Assembly (NCBI RefSeq): GCF_009728935.1
Contig: NZ_CP034235.1
Location: 2,828,001-2,892,000 of the forward strand
Origin: Paenibacillus psychroresistens
GTDB lineage: Bacteria > Bacillota > Bacilli > Paenibacillales > NBRC-103111
Length of the DNA stretch: 64,000 nucleotides
Direction: 5' to 3'
In this document: in pieces, positions 7,237 through 16,155 of the stretch
How positions within the stretch are numbered: position 1 is the first letter of the stretch
Layout: every line of letters begins with the position of its first letter
Position numbers and translations under genes: made by a program
The notes under the pieces: generated by a model
The model's input: the letters and a program-made list of their open reading frames with translations, nothing else
Database searches by the model: none
What the model was told of the DNA's origin: nothing

Positions 7237-8505
7237 ATGAATGAACTATATCCCAAAATAGAGCTACAAGACATGCGAATGCCGCAGCGTTATTTGTTTG
7301 GAATTAAAGTACGTGTTTGGTTAGTGCTTGCTAGTTTTGTAGGAACACTATGTTTCTTCCTATTTCAAGGTGGAAAGCTATCATTCATGGTTTTTATCAT
7401 AGTCAGTGTATTATGCATTTACTTATGGCTTGGCCAATGGAGCGGTATTCGCAAAAGTAAAGGCGAACGCACTTTAATTACTCCTGGACACGAATTCATC
7501 ATGGAAGCAGGATCTACGCTTGGAGTCAAGATCAAACTGGATATTCCGGGTTATTGGCCTGTTCCTTATGTTTTAATTAAGGATCATTTACAAAGGCATA
7601 ATGGCGGCGATCAGATATTTGAAAGCTCATTAATTCCTGATTGGAAAAGATCGGGCATAATGGAATATAAGACACCACCCTTACGTCGTGGAATTTATAA
7701 CTTTACCAAAACAGATTGTTCTACAGAAGATATATTTGGTTTTTTTGAACACAAAGGTACTCTAGCTTTGGAGCATAGCTTTAGCGTTCTTCCACAAAGA
7801 ACGGCTATTCGCGAATGGAAAAAACTACAGCAGATGCTTAAAGGAATGCACCATCATTCTTCAACTGCACGTGCAATGAGAGAAACAACTCAAATTAATG
7901 GAGCGCGAGAATATAATTACGGGGATAGACTATCACGCATTCATTGGAATGCAACAGCCAAAACGGGAACATTAAAATCCAAGGAGTTTGAAAGAGAATC
8001 ATTGCCCAAAACGATTGTAATCTTAGATAGAGCTAAGCAGCATTATGCGAATCAAGAGCAATTTGAGCTTGCTGTTTCCATAGCGGCCTCATTAATTGAA
8101 TTTGGGACTAAACGAGATTTGGCATTTGGGCTGCTCTCAACAGGAGCAAGCTCTGAATATTTTGAACCTAAATATGGGCAAAGCCAGCATATGCAAATTC
8201 TGAACCATCTTATTATGGTCGAAGCAGATGGTAAATTCTCATTAGAGCAAGTGCTTAAAGAGCGGACAAAAAGCTTACTGCCTGGAACCTTTGTTGCCAT
8301 TATTTCTCCCCAAGTTGGAGAATCTATGATGTCTGCTTTAGCTTGGGTTAACCTCCGTCAAATGAGCCCTTGTCACATTTGGGTCCATGATGAGAAGGCT
8401 GAAAAACAAGTAGAATGGATGAAGACGCTGCGTCTTAAAGGTTATTTAGGCTATGACGTTCCTAGATTAGATGAGCTTTCACAAGTGTTGGGGGGGCGAA
8501 GCTAA
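7237..8505 (+). CDS. DUF58 domain-containing protein
   Basis: 422 residues, beginning three bases after the MoxR stop. Two membrane helices lie near 28-65. A beta-rich region follows, then the DUF58 core, with the GAREYNYGDRLSRIHWNATA segment (near 217-236) that marks the family, and a von Willebrand A-like C-terminal half (TIVILDRA, FVAIISP). DUF58 proteins partner with MoxR ATPases, but their exact role is not established. A cell-envelope or surface-protein function is suspected because of the membrane anchor and the transglutaminase neighbour. A run of seven Gs lies just before the stop codon. Confidence 0.9.
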   Translation: MNELYPKIELQDMRMPQRYLFGIKVRVWLVLASFVGTLCFFLFQGGKLSFMVFIIVSVLCIYLWLGQWSGIRKSKGERTLITPGHEFIMEAGSTLGVKIKLDIPGYWPVPYVLIKDHLQRHNGGDQIFESSLIPDWKRSGIMEYKTPPLRRGIYNFTKTDCSTEDIFGFFEHKGTLALEHSFSVLPQRTAIREWKKLQQMLKGMHHHSSTARAMRETTQINGAREYNYGDRLSRIHWNATAKTGTLKSKEFERESLPKTIVILDRAKQHYANQEQFELAVSIAASLIEFGTKRDLAFGLLSTGASSEYFEPKYGQSQHMQILNHLIMVEADGKFSLEQVLKERTKSLLPGTFVAIISPQVGESMMSALAWVNLRQMSPCHIWVHDEKAEKQVEWMKTLRLKGYLGYDVPRLDELSQVLGGRS

Positions 8506-10779
8506 ATGGGTGTTCAGAAAAGCCGCATAACCCGTACGTTATTTTTCATATTACAAGATTGGGAACGACGCTTAACTTTATTGTTGGTTGGATTATTTAT
8601 CATGCAATTTCTACGTTGGTTCGCTGCTGAAGATGGAGGCTGGCTTCCGTTAACAGTCCAATCGGTCTATTACTCCATGTTATTCGTTTTTGTTGTCATG
8701 CTGCCAACACGTATGCCGTTATGGCTTCGTTTTAGCTTGCAGCTGATTGGTGTAATCTTAATTAATGGGATTGCTGTTAATTATCATTTCATAAGTGTCA
8801 AAATCAATTCTTGGAAGCAATTCTCTTATTTTATGAAAGCTAACTTTCATCAGCTTCACCCCTATGTTTGGTTTATCTTAGGTACCTGGCTAGCCTATCT
8901 ATTTATATTCTGGTGGGTAAAGGTTAAATGGCGAATCGCCTTTTTTGCAATCGGCAGTGTAATTGTAGTCGCTATTCGAGATTCTTTTAGTGTTAATGAG
9001 CTTTGGAGTCAATCGGCCCTCATGATTTTTTGCGGATTATGCTTAATGGTCGTCCATCATTTTGCTTCCTTAAAACGAAAAAACCCCACAAGCTGGGCTT
9101 ATATTGCCGAATATCCAGGCGCTCTTGCTTTGCCAGTCGTCTTAATTCTAGGCTTAACGATGTTTCTTGGTTCACTTGCAACGGATGTAAGCAATGTATT
9201 AACCGATCCTTATACCATGTATAAATCTTGGAAAGGTGAAATTGTCGAGAAAATCATAAAAAATAGCGGTTCTTCCTCTAGTAAAGCAGCTTCGAAAGGC
9301 AACTCGTCATCTGGATATTCACGCAATGATAGTACTTTAGGTGGCGGCTTTGATTTTGATTATTCACCCGTTATGAGGGTAGATTCCACAAAACGCAGCT
9401 ATTGGCGTGGGGAAACATTGAGCGACTACACAGGTTCAGGCTGGAAAATAAGCGCTAAAGAGAAGAATACTGGAATCTCTGGAGAACTTAATTTTGCTCA
9501 ATTGCCGATTGACCCAAGAATTGATATTTCCAAATTAAAAACAGTAGATGTTACACAAACGGTTATTTTTGAAAATGATACGCAATATCCGGTTATTTTT
9601 GGTGCTTTTCCGCTTTCTGCTGTTATAAGTATAAACGGAGAGCCTCCTGAGGTTTCTCAACTTAGCTGGTTGCAAAACCAGAGCGAATTGCTATGGCGGA
9701 CTGCTGATAAGTCTAAAAAGCTGCGCTATCCTAAAACTTACACAATCGTTTCGAAGGTACCTGTTATTGATGCTGCTGGGCTTGAGGGCATAACGACACC
9801 GCCAGTGAATTTAGCAGAATTGTCCGAATATCTAGAGCTTCCACAGGCACTTCCCGCTCGTGTCGGTGAGCTAGCTCAAACAATAACAGCAGCTTCTACA
9901 ACGCAATACGATAAAGTGAAAGCAATTGAGCAGTACTTGCGAACCACCTATCCTTATACAAGCAAACCTAATATAAAGCTTGGGAAAAGCAAGGATTTTG
10001 TGGATCGATTCTTATTTGAGATTAAGGAAGGGTATTGTGATTACTTCTCAACAGCTATGGCTGTGCTGACCCGATCTATCGGCGTCCCAGCTCGTTGGGT
10101 GAAAGGTTACTCAGGGGGCACCTCCGGACAGGATGAAGCCAGACAGCGCGGTAATATCCCAGATGGTGCTCTAGAGGATTATGATGGAGCGGATATTTAT
10201 ACGGTGAAGAACTCAAATGCCCATTCATGGGTAGAGGTTTATTTTGAAGGATATGGCTGGTTGCCATTCGAACCAACTTCTGGATTTGTTATCCCACGCG
10301 TATTGCCAGATGGTGAGTTAGCTCCAGTACCAGAAACGGAAACTGCACCTGCTTTGGCAGAAGTAGATGAGGAAAACCAATCATTTCGTGGTAAAGGAAT
10401 TATACTATCAATCGGTGGCTTGGTTTTATTAATTGGAGCGGCATACATGCTGTTTCGTGCCCGACTTAAGCTTATGTATCGAAGGTTTACCATTGTCAGA
10501 CGTCGAAAACAACGTAAAGCGAATAACTTAAATGAACAAGTTGTCCATGAATATAGCCGTTTATTACGGTATATGAGGCGTAAGGGAATTCCTTCACAAG
10601 AGCATGAAACAGCAAGAGAGCTGTTTCTAAGGCTAAGTGATCGTCAAGGCTGGCTGAAAAAGGAATTAGAAATCATATTGTCGCTTTTTGAGAAAGCCAA
10701 GTACAGCGGTAAATCTGTAACTATGGATGAGTTAAAGCAAGCTACCCTGATTTTCAAAAGATTGCGACATGATATGTAA
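8506..10779 (+). CDS. membrane transglutaminase-like protein (TgpA/YebA type, DUF4129)
   Basis: 757 residues, starting directly after the DUF58 stop codon. About six membrane helices occupy residues 20-245. A large extracytoplasmic part contains the transglutaminase core: Cys near 511 (EGYCDYFSTAMA), His near 573 (NAHSWVEVYF) and the GWLPFEPTSG closing motif. Another helix lies near 630-650. The cytoplasmic tail matches the DUF4129 pattern (ETARELFLRLS). The family includes Pseudomonas TgpA. The role is probably processing or cross-linking of envelope proteins or peptides, assisted by the MoxR/DUF58 pair; the substrate is unknown. A terminator follows. Confidence 0.9.
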   Translation: MGVQKSRITRTLFFILQDWERRLTLLLVGLFIMQFLRWFAAEDGGWLPLTVQSVYYSMLFVFVVMLPTRMPLWLRFSLQLIGVILINGIAVNYHFISVKINSWKQFSYFMKANFHQLHPYVWFILGTWLAYLFIFWWVKVKWRIAFFAIGSVIVVAIRDSFSVNELWSQSALMIFCGLCLMVVHHFASLKRKNPTSWAYIAEYPGALALPVVLILGLTMFLGSLATDVSNVLTDPYTMYKSWKGEIVEKIIKNSGSSSSKAASKGNSSSGYSRNDSTLGGGFDFDYSPVMRVDSTKRSYWRGETLSDYTGSGWKISAKEKNTGISGELNFAQLPIDPRIDISKLKTVDVTQTVIFENDTQYPVIFGAFPLSAVISINGEPPEVSQLSWLQNQSELLWRTADKSKKLRYPKTYTIVSKVPVIDAAGLEGITTPPVNLAELSEYLELPQALPARVGELAQTITAASTTQYDKVKAIEQYLRTTYPYTSKPNIKLGKSKDFVDRFLFEIKEGYCDYFSTAMAVLTRSIGVPARWVKGYSGGTSGQDEARQRGNIPDGALEDYDGADIYTVKNSNAHSWVEVYFEGYGWLPFEPTSGFVIPRVLPDGELAPVPETETAPALAEVDEENQSFRGKGIILSIGGLVLLIGAAYMLFRARLKLMYRRFTIVRRRKQRKANNLNEQVVHEYSRLLRYMRRKGIPSQEHETARELFLRLSDRQGWLKKELEIILSLFEKAKYSGKSVTMDELKQATLIFKRLRHDM

Positions 10780-10792
10780 AATGCTTCTGGCT

Positions 10793-10819
10793 ACCGTCCG
10801 CTGCTGCGGGCGGTTTTTT
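10793..10819 (+). terminator. terminator of the MoxR-DUF58-transglutaminase operon
   Basis: A nine-pair GC-rich stem (ACCGTCCGC / GCGGGCGGT) with a four-base loop and a run of Ts. Confidence 0.9.
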
Positions 10820-10847
10820 GCACAAAAAAGCCGAAGTATGGTATAGT
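10818..10847 (+). promoter_or_regulatory. sigma-A promoter for yqeG operon
   Basis: TTGCAC (10818-10823) and TATAGT (10842-10847), 18-base spacer. The -35 starts inside the U-run of the previous terminator, and the start codon lies about 38 bases after the -10. Confidence 0.6.
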
Positions 10848-10884
10848 TTCACGTATATATCAGGCGAACGTAGAGGTGAAAGTA

Positions 10885-11379
10885 TTGTTGCACAAATTTA
10901 CACCCCGGCTGCGGGTGAAAACAATCTATGAAATTCCGTTAGATGAATTATGGGAAAAAGGTATTCGCGGGATAATAACTGATTTAGACAACACTTTAGT
11001 TGGTGCCAAAGAACCTTTAGCGACACCTGAGCTTGTAGTATGGCTGGAACTAGTTAAACAAAAGGGTTTTAAGGTGGTTATTGTTTCTAATAATGCGGAA
11101 CTTCGTGTGCGGAATTTTGCTGATCCGCTGAAAATTCCTTTTATTCACCGTGCCAAGAAACCAACGAACACAGCTTTTATCAAAGCTTTACAGTGGATGG
11201 AGCTTACAGCAGAGCAGACGGTTGTGATTGGGGATCAGATGCTGACGGATGTATTAGGTGGCAACCGAATGGGGCTTCACACTATCCTTGTATTACCGAT
11301 TGCTGTTCTAGATGAAGGCTTTTTCACAAAAATTAACCGCAGGATAGAGAAGGTTATACTTGCAATAACGCGAAAATAA
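10885..11379 (+). CDS. yqeG: YqeG family HAD IIIA-type phosphatase
   Basis: About 164 residues. I place the start at TTG 10885 because AGAGGTG ends six bases upstream; GTG 10876, which lies within that ribosome site, is the alternative. The HAD nucleophile motif DLDNTLVGAKEP is near residue 35, followed by VIVSNN (motif II), KPTN (motif III Lys) and GDQMLTDVLGGN (motif IV). YqeG proteins are small HAD phosphatases of uncertain substrate that are linked to yqeH across Firmicutes. This is the first gene of the ribosome-assembly/aroE/nadD operon. Confidence 0.9.
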   Translation: MLHKFTPRLRVKTIYEIPLDELWEKGIRGIITDLDNTLVGAKEPLATPELVVWLELVKQKGFKVVIVSNNAELRVRNFADPLKIPFIHRAKKPTNTAFIKALQWMELTAEQTVVIGDQMLTDVLGGNRMGLHTILVLPIAVLDEGFFTKINRRIEKVILAITRK

Positions 11380-11399
11380 GACGGGAGACTTAAGTCTAT

Positions 11400-12521
11400 A
11401 TGGTAGAAGAAGTTATAGAAATTACGAATTGCGAAGGCTGTGGAGTGAAGCTTCAAACGGTAGATACCGCTAAGCTTGGATTTATACCAGAGCAGGCATT
11501 AACTCGTGTTCCAATTATTTGTCAAAGATGTTTTAGAATCAAGCATTACAATGAGGTTTCCAGCGTAGCCCTGCATCAAGATGATTTTCTGCAAATATTA
11601 GGGCATATCGGTGGGACACAAAGCTTGGTTGTTCACATTGTCGATATTTTTGATTTCGAAGGCAGCTTGATTGGAAGCTTGCCGAGATTTATCGGGACGA
11701 ATCCGTTAATGCTGGTAGTGAATAAGGTTGATTTATTGCCAAAGGTTAGTAATTTGAATAAAATTGTCAATTGGATTCAACGACAGCTTAAAGAGCAAGG
11801 TCTTAAGCCAGTAGAAATCGTCATGGTCAGTGCGAAGAAGAATATTGGTTTTGAGCGGTTTATGCAGACCTTGGATAAGCACCGTGCAGGCAAAGATATT
11901 TATGTTGTTGGCGCGACCAATGTAGGAAAGTCCACTTTGATCAATCGTTTGATTCGTGATTATAGTGATTTGGAAGCGGAGTTAACCACATCGCAATACC
12001 CTGGAACAACTCTGGATATTGTCAAAATACCTTTGGATGACGGCAAATTCATTATTGATACTCCGGGGATTGTTTATAAGCACAGATTGAGTGAGCTAGT
12101 AGCCAAAAAGGATATTCAAGCCTTGCTGCCTAGTGAAGCGATTAAGCCGATGGTTTTCCAATTGAATGAACAGCAAAGCTTGTTTTTTGGAGCCCTGGCT
12201 CGTTTTGATTTTGTCCGTGGAGAGCGTCAATCCTTTACCTGTTATGTCTCGAGCGCAATTAAGATTCACCGCACCAAGCTAGAAAAAGCGGATGAGCTAT
12301 ACGCAGAGCATCGTGGAGTCATGTTAAAACCGCCAACTCTAGCGGATATAGAGCTGCTGCCTCCATTAGCTAAGCATCCCATCCATATTAAAAAAGGAAG
12401 TAATATAGATGTGCTTATTTCCGGTCTGGGCTGGATCAAAATTAACAGTCTAGCGGGTGCCGAATTGGAAGTCCACGTACCTAAAGGCGTTAAGCTTTCC
12501 ATTAGGGAAAGTTTGATTTAA
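11400..12521 (+). CDS. yqeH: ribosome biogenesis GTPase YqeH
   Basis: 373 residues. It has an N-terminal zinc finger (CEGCGVKLQ and CQRCF) and a circularly permuted GTPase domain. The G4 motif NKVDLL (near 116) and G5 SAKK come before G1 GATNVGKST (near 176) and G3 DTPG. This order is diagnostic of YqeH, which is needed for 30S subunit maturation. The C-terminal part has the RNA-interaction fold of the family. GGGAGAC lies 11 bases before the ATG. It is in the classic place between yqeG and aroE. Confidence 0.95.
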   Translation: MVEEVIEITNCEGCGVKLQTVDTAKLGFIPEQALTRVPIICQRCFRIKHYNEVSSVALHQDDFLQILGHIGGTQSLVVHIVDIFDFEGSLIGSLPRFIGTNPLMLVVNKVDLLPKVSNLNKIVNWIQRQLKEQGLKPVEIVMVSAKKNIGFERFMQTLDKHRAGKDIYVVGATNVGKSTLINRLIRDYSDLEAELTTSQYPGTTLDIVKIPLDDGKFIIDTPGIVYKHRLSELVAKKDIQALLPSEAIKPMVFQLNEQQSLFFGALARFDFVRGERQSFTCYVSSAIKIHRTKLEKADELYAEHRGVMLKPPTLADIELLPPLAKHPIHIKKGSNIDVLISGLGWIKINSLAGAELEVHVPKGVKLSIRESLI

Positions 12522-12562
12522 ATAATTAGCGTATAAGTTTTTCCTTAAGGAGAGTCGGCCAA

Positions 12563-13423
12563 TTGAGCTCAAACCAAACAATTAATAGTCTGACTACTTT
12601 TTATGGGGTTTTCGGAAGCCCAATCAGTCATTCGAGATCGCCGTTGATGCTAAATCGCGCGTTTCAAGAGAATGGGATTAATGCAGCTTATGCTGCTTTT
12701 CATATTGAACAAGGGACTTTAAAGGCAGCCATAGATGGGATTCGAGCCTTGCGCTTTCGTGGTGTAAATGTGACGATTCCCTATAAAGTAGAAGTGATGT
12801 CTTACTTGGATGAAATCGATGAAGGTGCACGAGTTATCGGTGCGGTTAATACGATTGTTAATGAGAATGGAAAGCTGATCGGCTATAACACAGACGGTAT
12901 TGGCTACGTACGTTCTTTATGTGAAGAAACGGGAATATCGTTGCAAGGTAAACGTGTGCTTCTATTAGGCGCAGGCGGTGCAGGGCGCGGTATTGCTTAC
13001 GCTTTGGCCAAGGCAGGAGCAGAGATAGTTTGGGTCAGCAACCGGACCGAATCGAAAGCAAATGAGCTGGTTTCCTATATTTCTTTGCTGACGGAAGCGA
13101 AATACATTGCAGCGGAAGCAATTGCAGGTATAATAGATAAAGTGGATTTGGTCGTGAATAATACGTCTTTGGGTATGTATCCGAATATTAATGAGATTCC
13201 GCTAGACCCAAGCTTGCTTCATGATAAGCTTGTCGTCAGCGATATTATTTATACACCTATGGAAACTTTATTTTTGAAGGAAGCTAGAGCAAGAGGGGCT
13301 AAGACTCACGGTGGTTTGGGAATGTTCATCTATCAAGGAGCCTATGCCTTTGAATATTGGACAGGGCAGAATGCTCCTATTCAAGCTATGCGTGAAATTG
13401 TTTTGCAATCTTTAACGGAGTAG
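12563..13423 (+). CDS. aroE: shikimate dehydrogenase
   Basis: 286 residues from a TTG start that has AAGGAGAG at a good distance. It reduces 3-dehydroshikimate to shikimate with NADPH in aromatic amino acid synthesis. Substrate-binding motifs GSPISHSRSPLMLN and NVTIPYK, the nucleotide-binding loop LGAGGAGRGIAYAL (near 129-142), NRT for the NADPH phosphate, and NNTSLGMYP are all present. Full length for AroE. Same operon as yqeH and yhbY. Confidence 0.96.
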   Translation: MSSNQTINSLTTFYGVFGSPISHSRSPLMLNRAFQENGINAAYAAFHIEQGTLKAAIDGIRALRFRGVNVTIPYKVEVMSYLDEIDEGARVIGAVNTIVNENGKLIGYNTDGIGYVRSLCEETGISLQGKRVLLLGAGGAGRGIAYALAKAGAEIVWVSNRTESKANELVSYISLLTEAKYIAAEAIAGIIDKVDLVVNNTSLGMYPNINEIPLDPSLLHDKLVVSDIIYTPMETLFLKEARARGAKTHGGLGMFIYQGAYAFEYWTGQNAPIQAMREIVLQSLTE

Positions 13424-13435
13424 GAGGGTATGAAC

Positions 13436-13726
13436 ATGTTAAACAACAAACAGAAGAAATTTTTGCGCTCGCAGGCACATCATTTGAATCCTATTTTTCA
13501 AGTTGGCAAGGGCGGAGTTAATGATCATTTAATCACTCATATTAAAGAAGCTATTGAAGTGAGAGAATTAATGAAGGTTACAGTATTGAACAACTGCGTT
13601 GAGGATAAACATGAGGTGGCAGAAGCATTGGCAACAGGAGCAAGTGCTGAGCTGGTTCAAGTCATCGGTAAAGTAATTGTGCTGTATAAAGAATCCAAAG
13701 ATAATAAAACGATTGTACTCCCCTAA
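13436..13726 (+). CDS. yhbY: YhbY family ribosome assembly RNA-binding protein
   Basis: 96 residues. ATG 13436 lies eight bases after AGGAGG; the earlier ATG at 13430 is too close to it. The single CRM domain shows the family pattern: LNNKQKKFLRSQAH, then the GKGG loop in PIFQVGKGGVNDHL, and GKVIVLYK near the end. CRM proteins bind ribosomal RNA precursors and act in large-subunit assembly. It is called YqeI in B. subtilis, where it has the same neighbours aroE and nadD. Confidence 0.93.
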   Translation: MLNNKQKKFLRSQAHHLNPIFQVGKGGVNDHLITHIKEAIEVRELMKVTVLNNCVEDKHEVAEALATGASAELVQVIGKVIVLYKESKDNKTIVLP

Positions 13727-13753
13727 TTATTGAAAAAGCGAAGTGAATCTCGG

Positions 13754-14341
13754 ATGAAAATTGGTATCATGGGTGGCACATTTGATCCGATTCATCTCGG
13801 ACATATGATTGCTGCTGAGAGTGCGCGTGAAGCTGCAGGTTTGGATGAGGTTTGGTTTATACCTACTTTTATTCCTCCACATAAACAGAACCTACCCCAA
13901 GCAAGTGCTGAACAGAGATTAGCCATGGTTCAATTGGCTGTTTCAGATCATCCTAATTTTCGTGCGGTCGATTATGAGCTTGAACGTGGCGGAGCTTCCT
14001 ATACAGTAGATACGGTAAAGGTTCTACGTCAATTACATCCGGAATTATCGTTTTATTATATTATTGGGGCAGACATGGTGATGTATCTACCTAAATGGGT
14101 TCGAATTGAAGAAATCATGGAGTCGGTATCGTTTATTGGCTTACAGCGACCTGGCTTTGAGGTCAACTTAACAGAACTACCTGCAAAGCTAGCAGCAAAA
14201 GTTCAGCTGGTTGAGATGCCCTTAATCGAAATATCCTCCACTTATATTCGGGAGAAAATGCGGCTCCGTCAATCTGTAAAGTATCTGGTGTGCGAGAAAT
14301 TACGCATATATATGGAGGCGAATCAGCTGTATGAATCGTGA
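13754..14341 (+). CDS. nadD: nicotinate-nucleotide adenylyltransferase
   Basis: 195 residues from ATG 13754, chosen because family members begin directly with MKIGIMGG; the open frame extends to a TTG at 13730, and neither has a strong ribosome site. It makes deamido-NAD from nicotinate mononucleotide and ATP. The nucleotidyltransferase signature GGTFDPIHLGHM is at residues 7-18, PPHK near 44, and the second motif ISSTYIRE near 166-173. The end overlaps yqeK by 11 bases, indicating translational coupling. Confidence 0.95.
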   Translation: MKIGIMGGTFDPIHLGHMIAAESAREAAGLDEVWFIPTFIPPHKQNLPQASAEQRLAMVQLAVSDHPNFRAVDYELERGGASYTVDTVKVLRQLHPELSFYYIIGADMVMYLPKWVRIEEIMESVSFIGLQRPGFEVNLTELPAKLAAKVQLVEMPLIEISSTYIREKMRLRQSVKYLVCEKLRIYMEANQLYES

Positions 14342-14897
14342 ATTAATGATTGAAGCGGTACAAGCGCAAATGCCAAACAAACGTTGGATTCATGTAAAGG
14401 GTGTAATGAGCTCTTCGGTTACGCTAGCTAAGCAATTTGGTGCGGATGTCGAGAAGGCAGAATTGGCTGCGCTATTACATGATTATTGCAAATATTGGCC
14501 TGTGGATCGGCAAGCTCAGGTTTTGATTGACTCGGGTATGGCAGGAGATTTGTTGGAGAATGATAAACAGCTCTGGCATGGTCCCGCTGCTGCATGCTTT
14601 GTGCAAGCCGAGTTTGGTATTGAGGATATCGAGGTATTGGATGCCATTCGCTACCATACATCCGGTCGGGTGGACATGACGCTTTTGGATAAAATTGTCT
14701 GTTTAGCCGATTATATCGAGCCTGGACGTGACTTCCCTGAAGTGGATAAAATTCGAAAAAAAGCCGAAAATAGCTTAGAGAAAGCCTTGATCGCTGGATT
14801 CGATAGTACCCTGCTTTTCTTGATTTCCAAGAAGCAACGGATTTATCCATTAACACTTTTAGCAAGAAATGCACTGATTGAAGAGATTTCCAAATGA
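14331..14897 (+). CDS. yqeK: HD-domain nucleotide hydrolase YqeK
   Basis: 188 residues; the ATG lies inside the end of nadD, with GGAGG 12 bases upstream. The HD metal-binding residues are seen in IHVKGVMSS (His), LLHDYCKYW (HD) and LWHGPAAA (His). YqeK proteins hydrolyse diadenosine tetraphosphate symmetrically to two ADP. The gene is in its conserved position between nadD and rsfS. Confidence 0.93.
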   Translation: MNRELMIEAVQAQMPNKRWIHVKGVMSSSVTLAKQFGADVEKAELAALLHDYCKYWPVDRQAQVLIDSGMAGDLLENDKQLWHGPAAACFVQAEFGIEDIEVLDAIRYHTSGRVDMTLLDKIVCLADYIEPGRDFPEVDKIRKKAENSLEKALIAGFDSTLLFLISKKQRIYPLTLLARNALIEEISK

Positions 14898-14913
14898 TAA
14901 AGGGGTTGACGAA

Positions 14914-15261
14914 TTGAGTATATCTATTAAAAATATTATGGAACAAATGGTTGATGCGGTTGAAGATAAGAAAGCAATAAACGTCGTGACATTGAATTTA
15001 GAGGGTATCTCTCTAATTGCAGATTATTTTATCATCTGCCATGGTAATTCTGAAACACAAGTGCAAGCGATTGGTTCATCTGTACGTGAAAAAGCAGGCG
15101 AACTAGGCATACGTGTTCGTGGTATCGAGGGTATGAATACAGCACGTTGGGTATTGGTTGACTTAGGTGATGTTGTCGTACACATATTCCATCGTGATGA
15201 GCGTGAGTTCTATAACTTGGAGCGCTTATGGTCGGATGCTAAAATTGTGGAGCATGTATGA
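14914..15261 (+). CDS. rsfS: ribosome silencing factor RsfS
   Basis: 115 residues from TTG 14914, eight bases after AAGGGG. An upstream in-frame TTG at 14878 lies inside yqeK and is less likely. Family features are VTLNLEGISLIADYFIICHG, QVQAI and MNTARWVLVDLGDVVVHIFH. RsfS binds uL14 on the 50S subunit and blocks subunit joining when nutrients run low. The stop codon overlaps the next start (ATGA). Confidence 0.95.
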   Translation: MSISIKNIMEQMVDAVEDKKAINVVTLNLEGISLIADYFIICHGNSETQVQAIGSSVREKAGELGIRVRGIEGMNTARWVLVDLGDVVVHIFHRDEREFYNLERLWSDAKIVEHV

Positions 15262-16151
15262 GTCACGGACTTGAAGCGGGAACAGTCGTTTCAATGCGCG
15301 TAGGCAAGGAGCTTGCGCCTTATGGTTACTTTATGACTGACGGTGATCAGGAAGTATTGCTTCATTACACTCAAGTTGTCGGAGAAATTCAGGTAGACGA
15401 TGAGCTTGATGTTTATCTTTATCACGATGCTCAAGATCGCTTATCTGCGACTATGAAGCATGCTTTTCTTAAGCTTGGCGAGGTAGGTTTGTTAGAGGTT
15501 GTTGATATTCATCCGCGCTTTGGCAGCTTTCTCGAAATGGGCTTGGGACGTCAGCTATTGCTGCCATTTCGTGAACAGCCTGAGATGAAGGAGCTGCGTC
15601 CGATAGTTGGCGATAAGGTTTATGTCGTGCTATCACAGGATCGCCAAGGTCGCTTGATTGCTAAGCTTGCAGGTGAGGATCAGCTTATTCCATTGGCTTA
15701 TCATGCACCAACGGCGTGGAAGAATCAATGGGTGATGGCGCGAGTTTATAAACCATTGCAGCTTGGAAGCTTCGTTGTTTGTGAAGGTGGAATTCTTGGC
15801 GGCTTTGGTGCCATTGGACTTATTCATAGTACGGAGCGTACAGAGTTAGTTAGACTTGGGCAGCTGGTTGAGGTTCGTGTGATTTTTGTGCGTGAGGATG
15901 GACGAGCTAACCTCTCGATGCGACCGTTAAAAGAAGTCGGGCGTGATGAGGATTCGGAAACTATTCTAGCCTATATAAAACTACAAGCGGATCAGATGAT
16001 GCCGTTGACTGATGCATCTTCAGTTGAAGCGATTTTTGATCAATTTAATATTAGTAAATCATCCTTTAAACGTGCGTTGGGTAAGCTGATGCGTAATGGT
16101 CTAGTTGTACAGAAGGACAACGGGACATACTTGAAGCAAACGGAGGAATAA
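15258..16151 (+). CDS. S1-like RNA-binding protein, CvfB family
   Basis: 297 residues, with its start overlapping the rsfS stop. The sequence consists of tandem S1-type beta-barrel modules (GLEAGTVVSMRV; LLEVVDIHPRFGSFLEMG; VMARVYKPLQLGSFVV; LVRLGQLVEVRVIFV) followed by a winged-helix-like C-terminus that ends KLMRNGLVVQKDNGTYLK. This is the layout of CvfB/YitL, an RNA-binding protein that affects virulence regulators in Staphylococcus. In B. subtilis it is not in this cluster, so its place in the rsfS operon is a difference. The cellular role is unproven. Confidence 0.85.
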   Translation: MSHGLEAGTVVSMRVGKELAPYGYFMTDGDQEVLLHYTQVVGEIQVDDELDVYLYHDAQDRLSATMKHAFLKLGEVGLLEVVDIHPRFGSFLEMGLGRQLLLPFREQPEMKELRPIVGDKVYVVLSQDRQGRLIAKLAGEDQLIPLAYHAPTAWKNQWVMARVYKPLQLGSFVVCEGGILGGFGAIGLIHSTERTELVRLGQLVEVRVIFVREDGRANLSMRPLKEVGRDEDSETILAYIKLQADQMMPLTDASSVEAIFDQFNISKSSFKRALGKLMRNGLVVQKDNGTYLKQTEE

Positions 16152-16155
16152 CTTT

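Noticed and set aside
14428..14946. A 172-codon minus-strand frame over yqeK/rsfS
   Set aside because: Composition is unlike real proteins here, and it overlaps two conserved genes.
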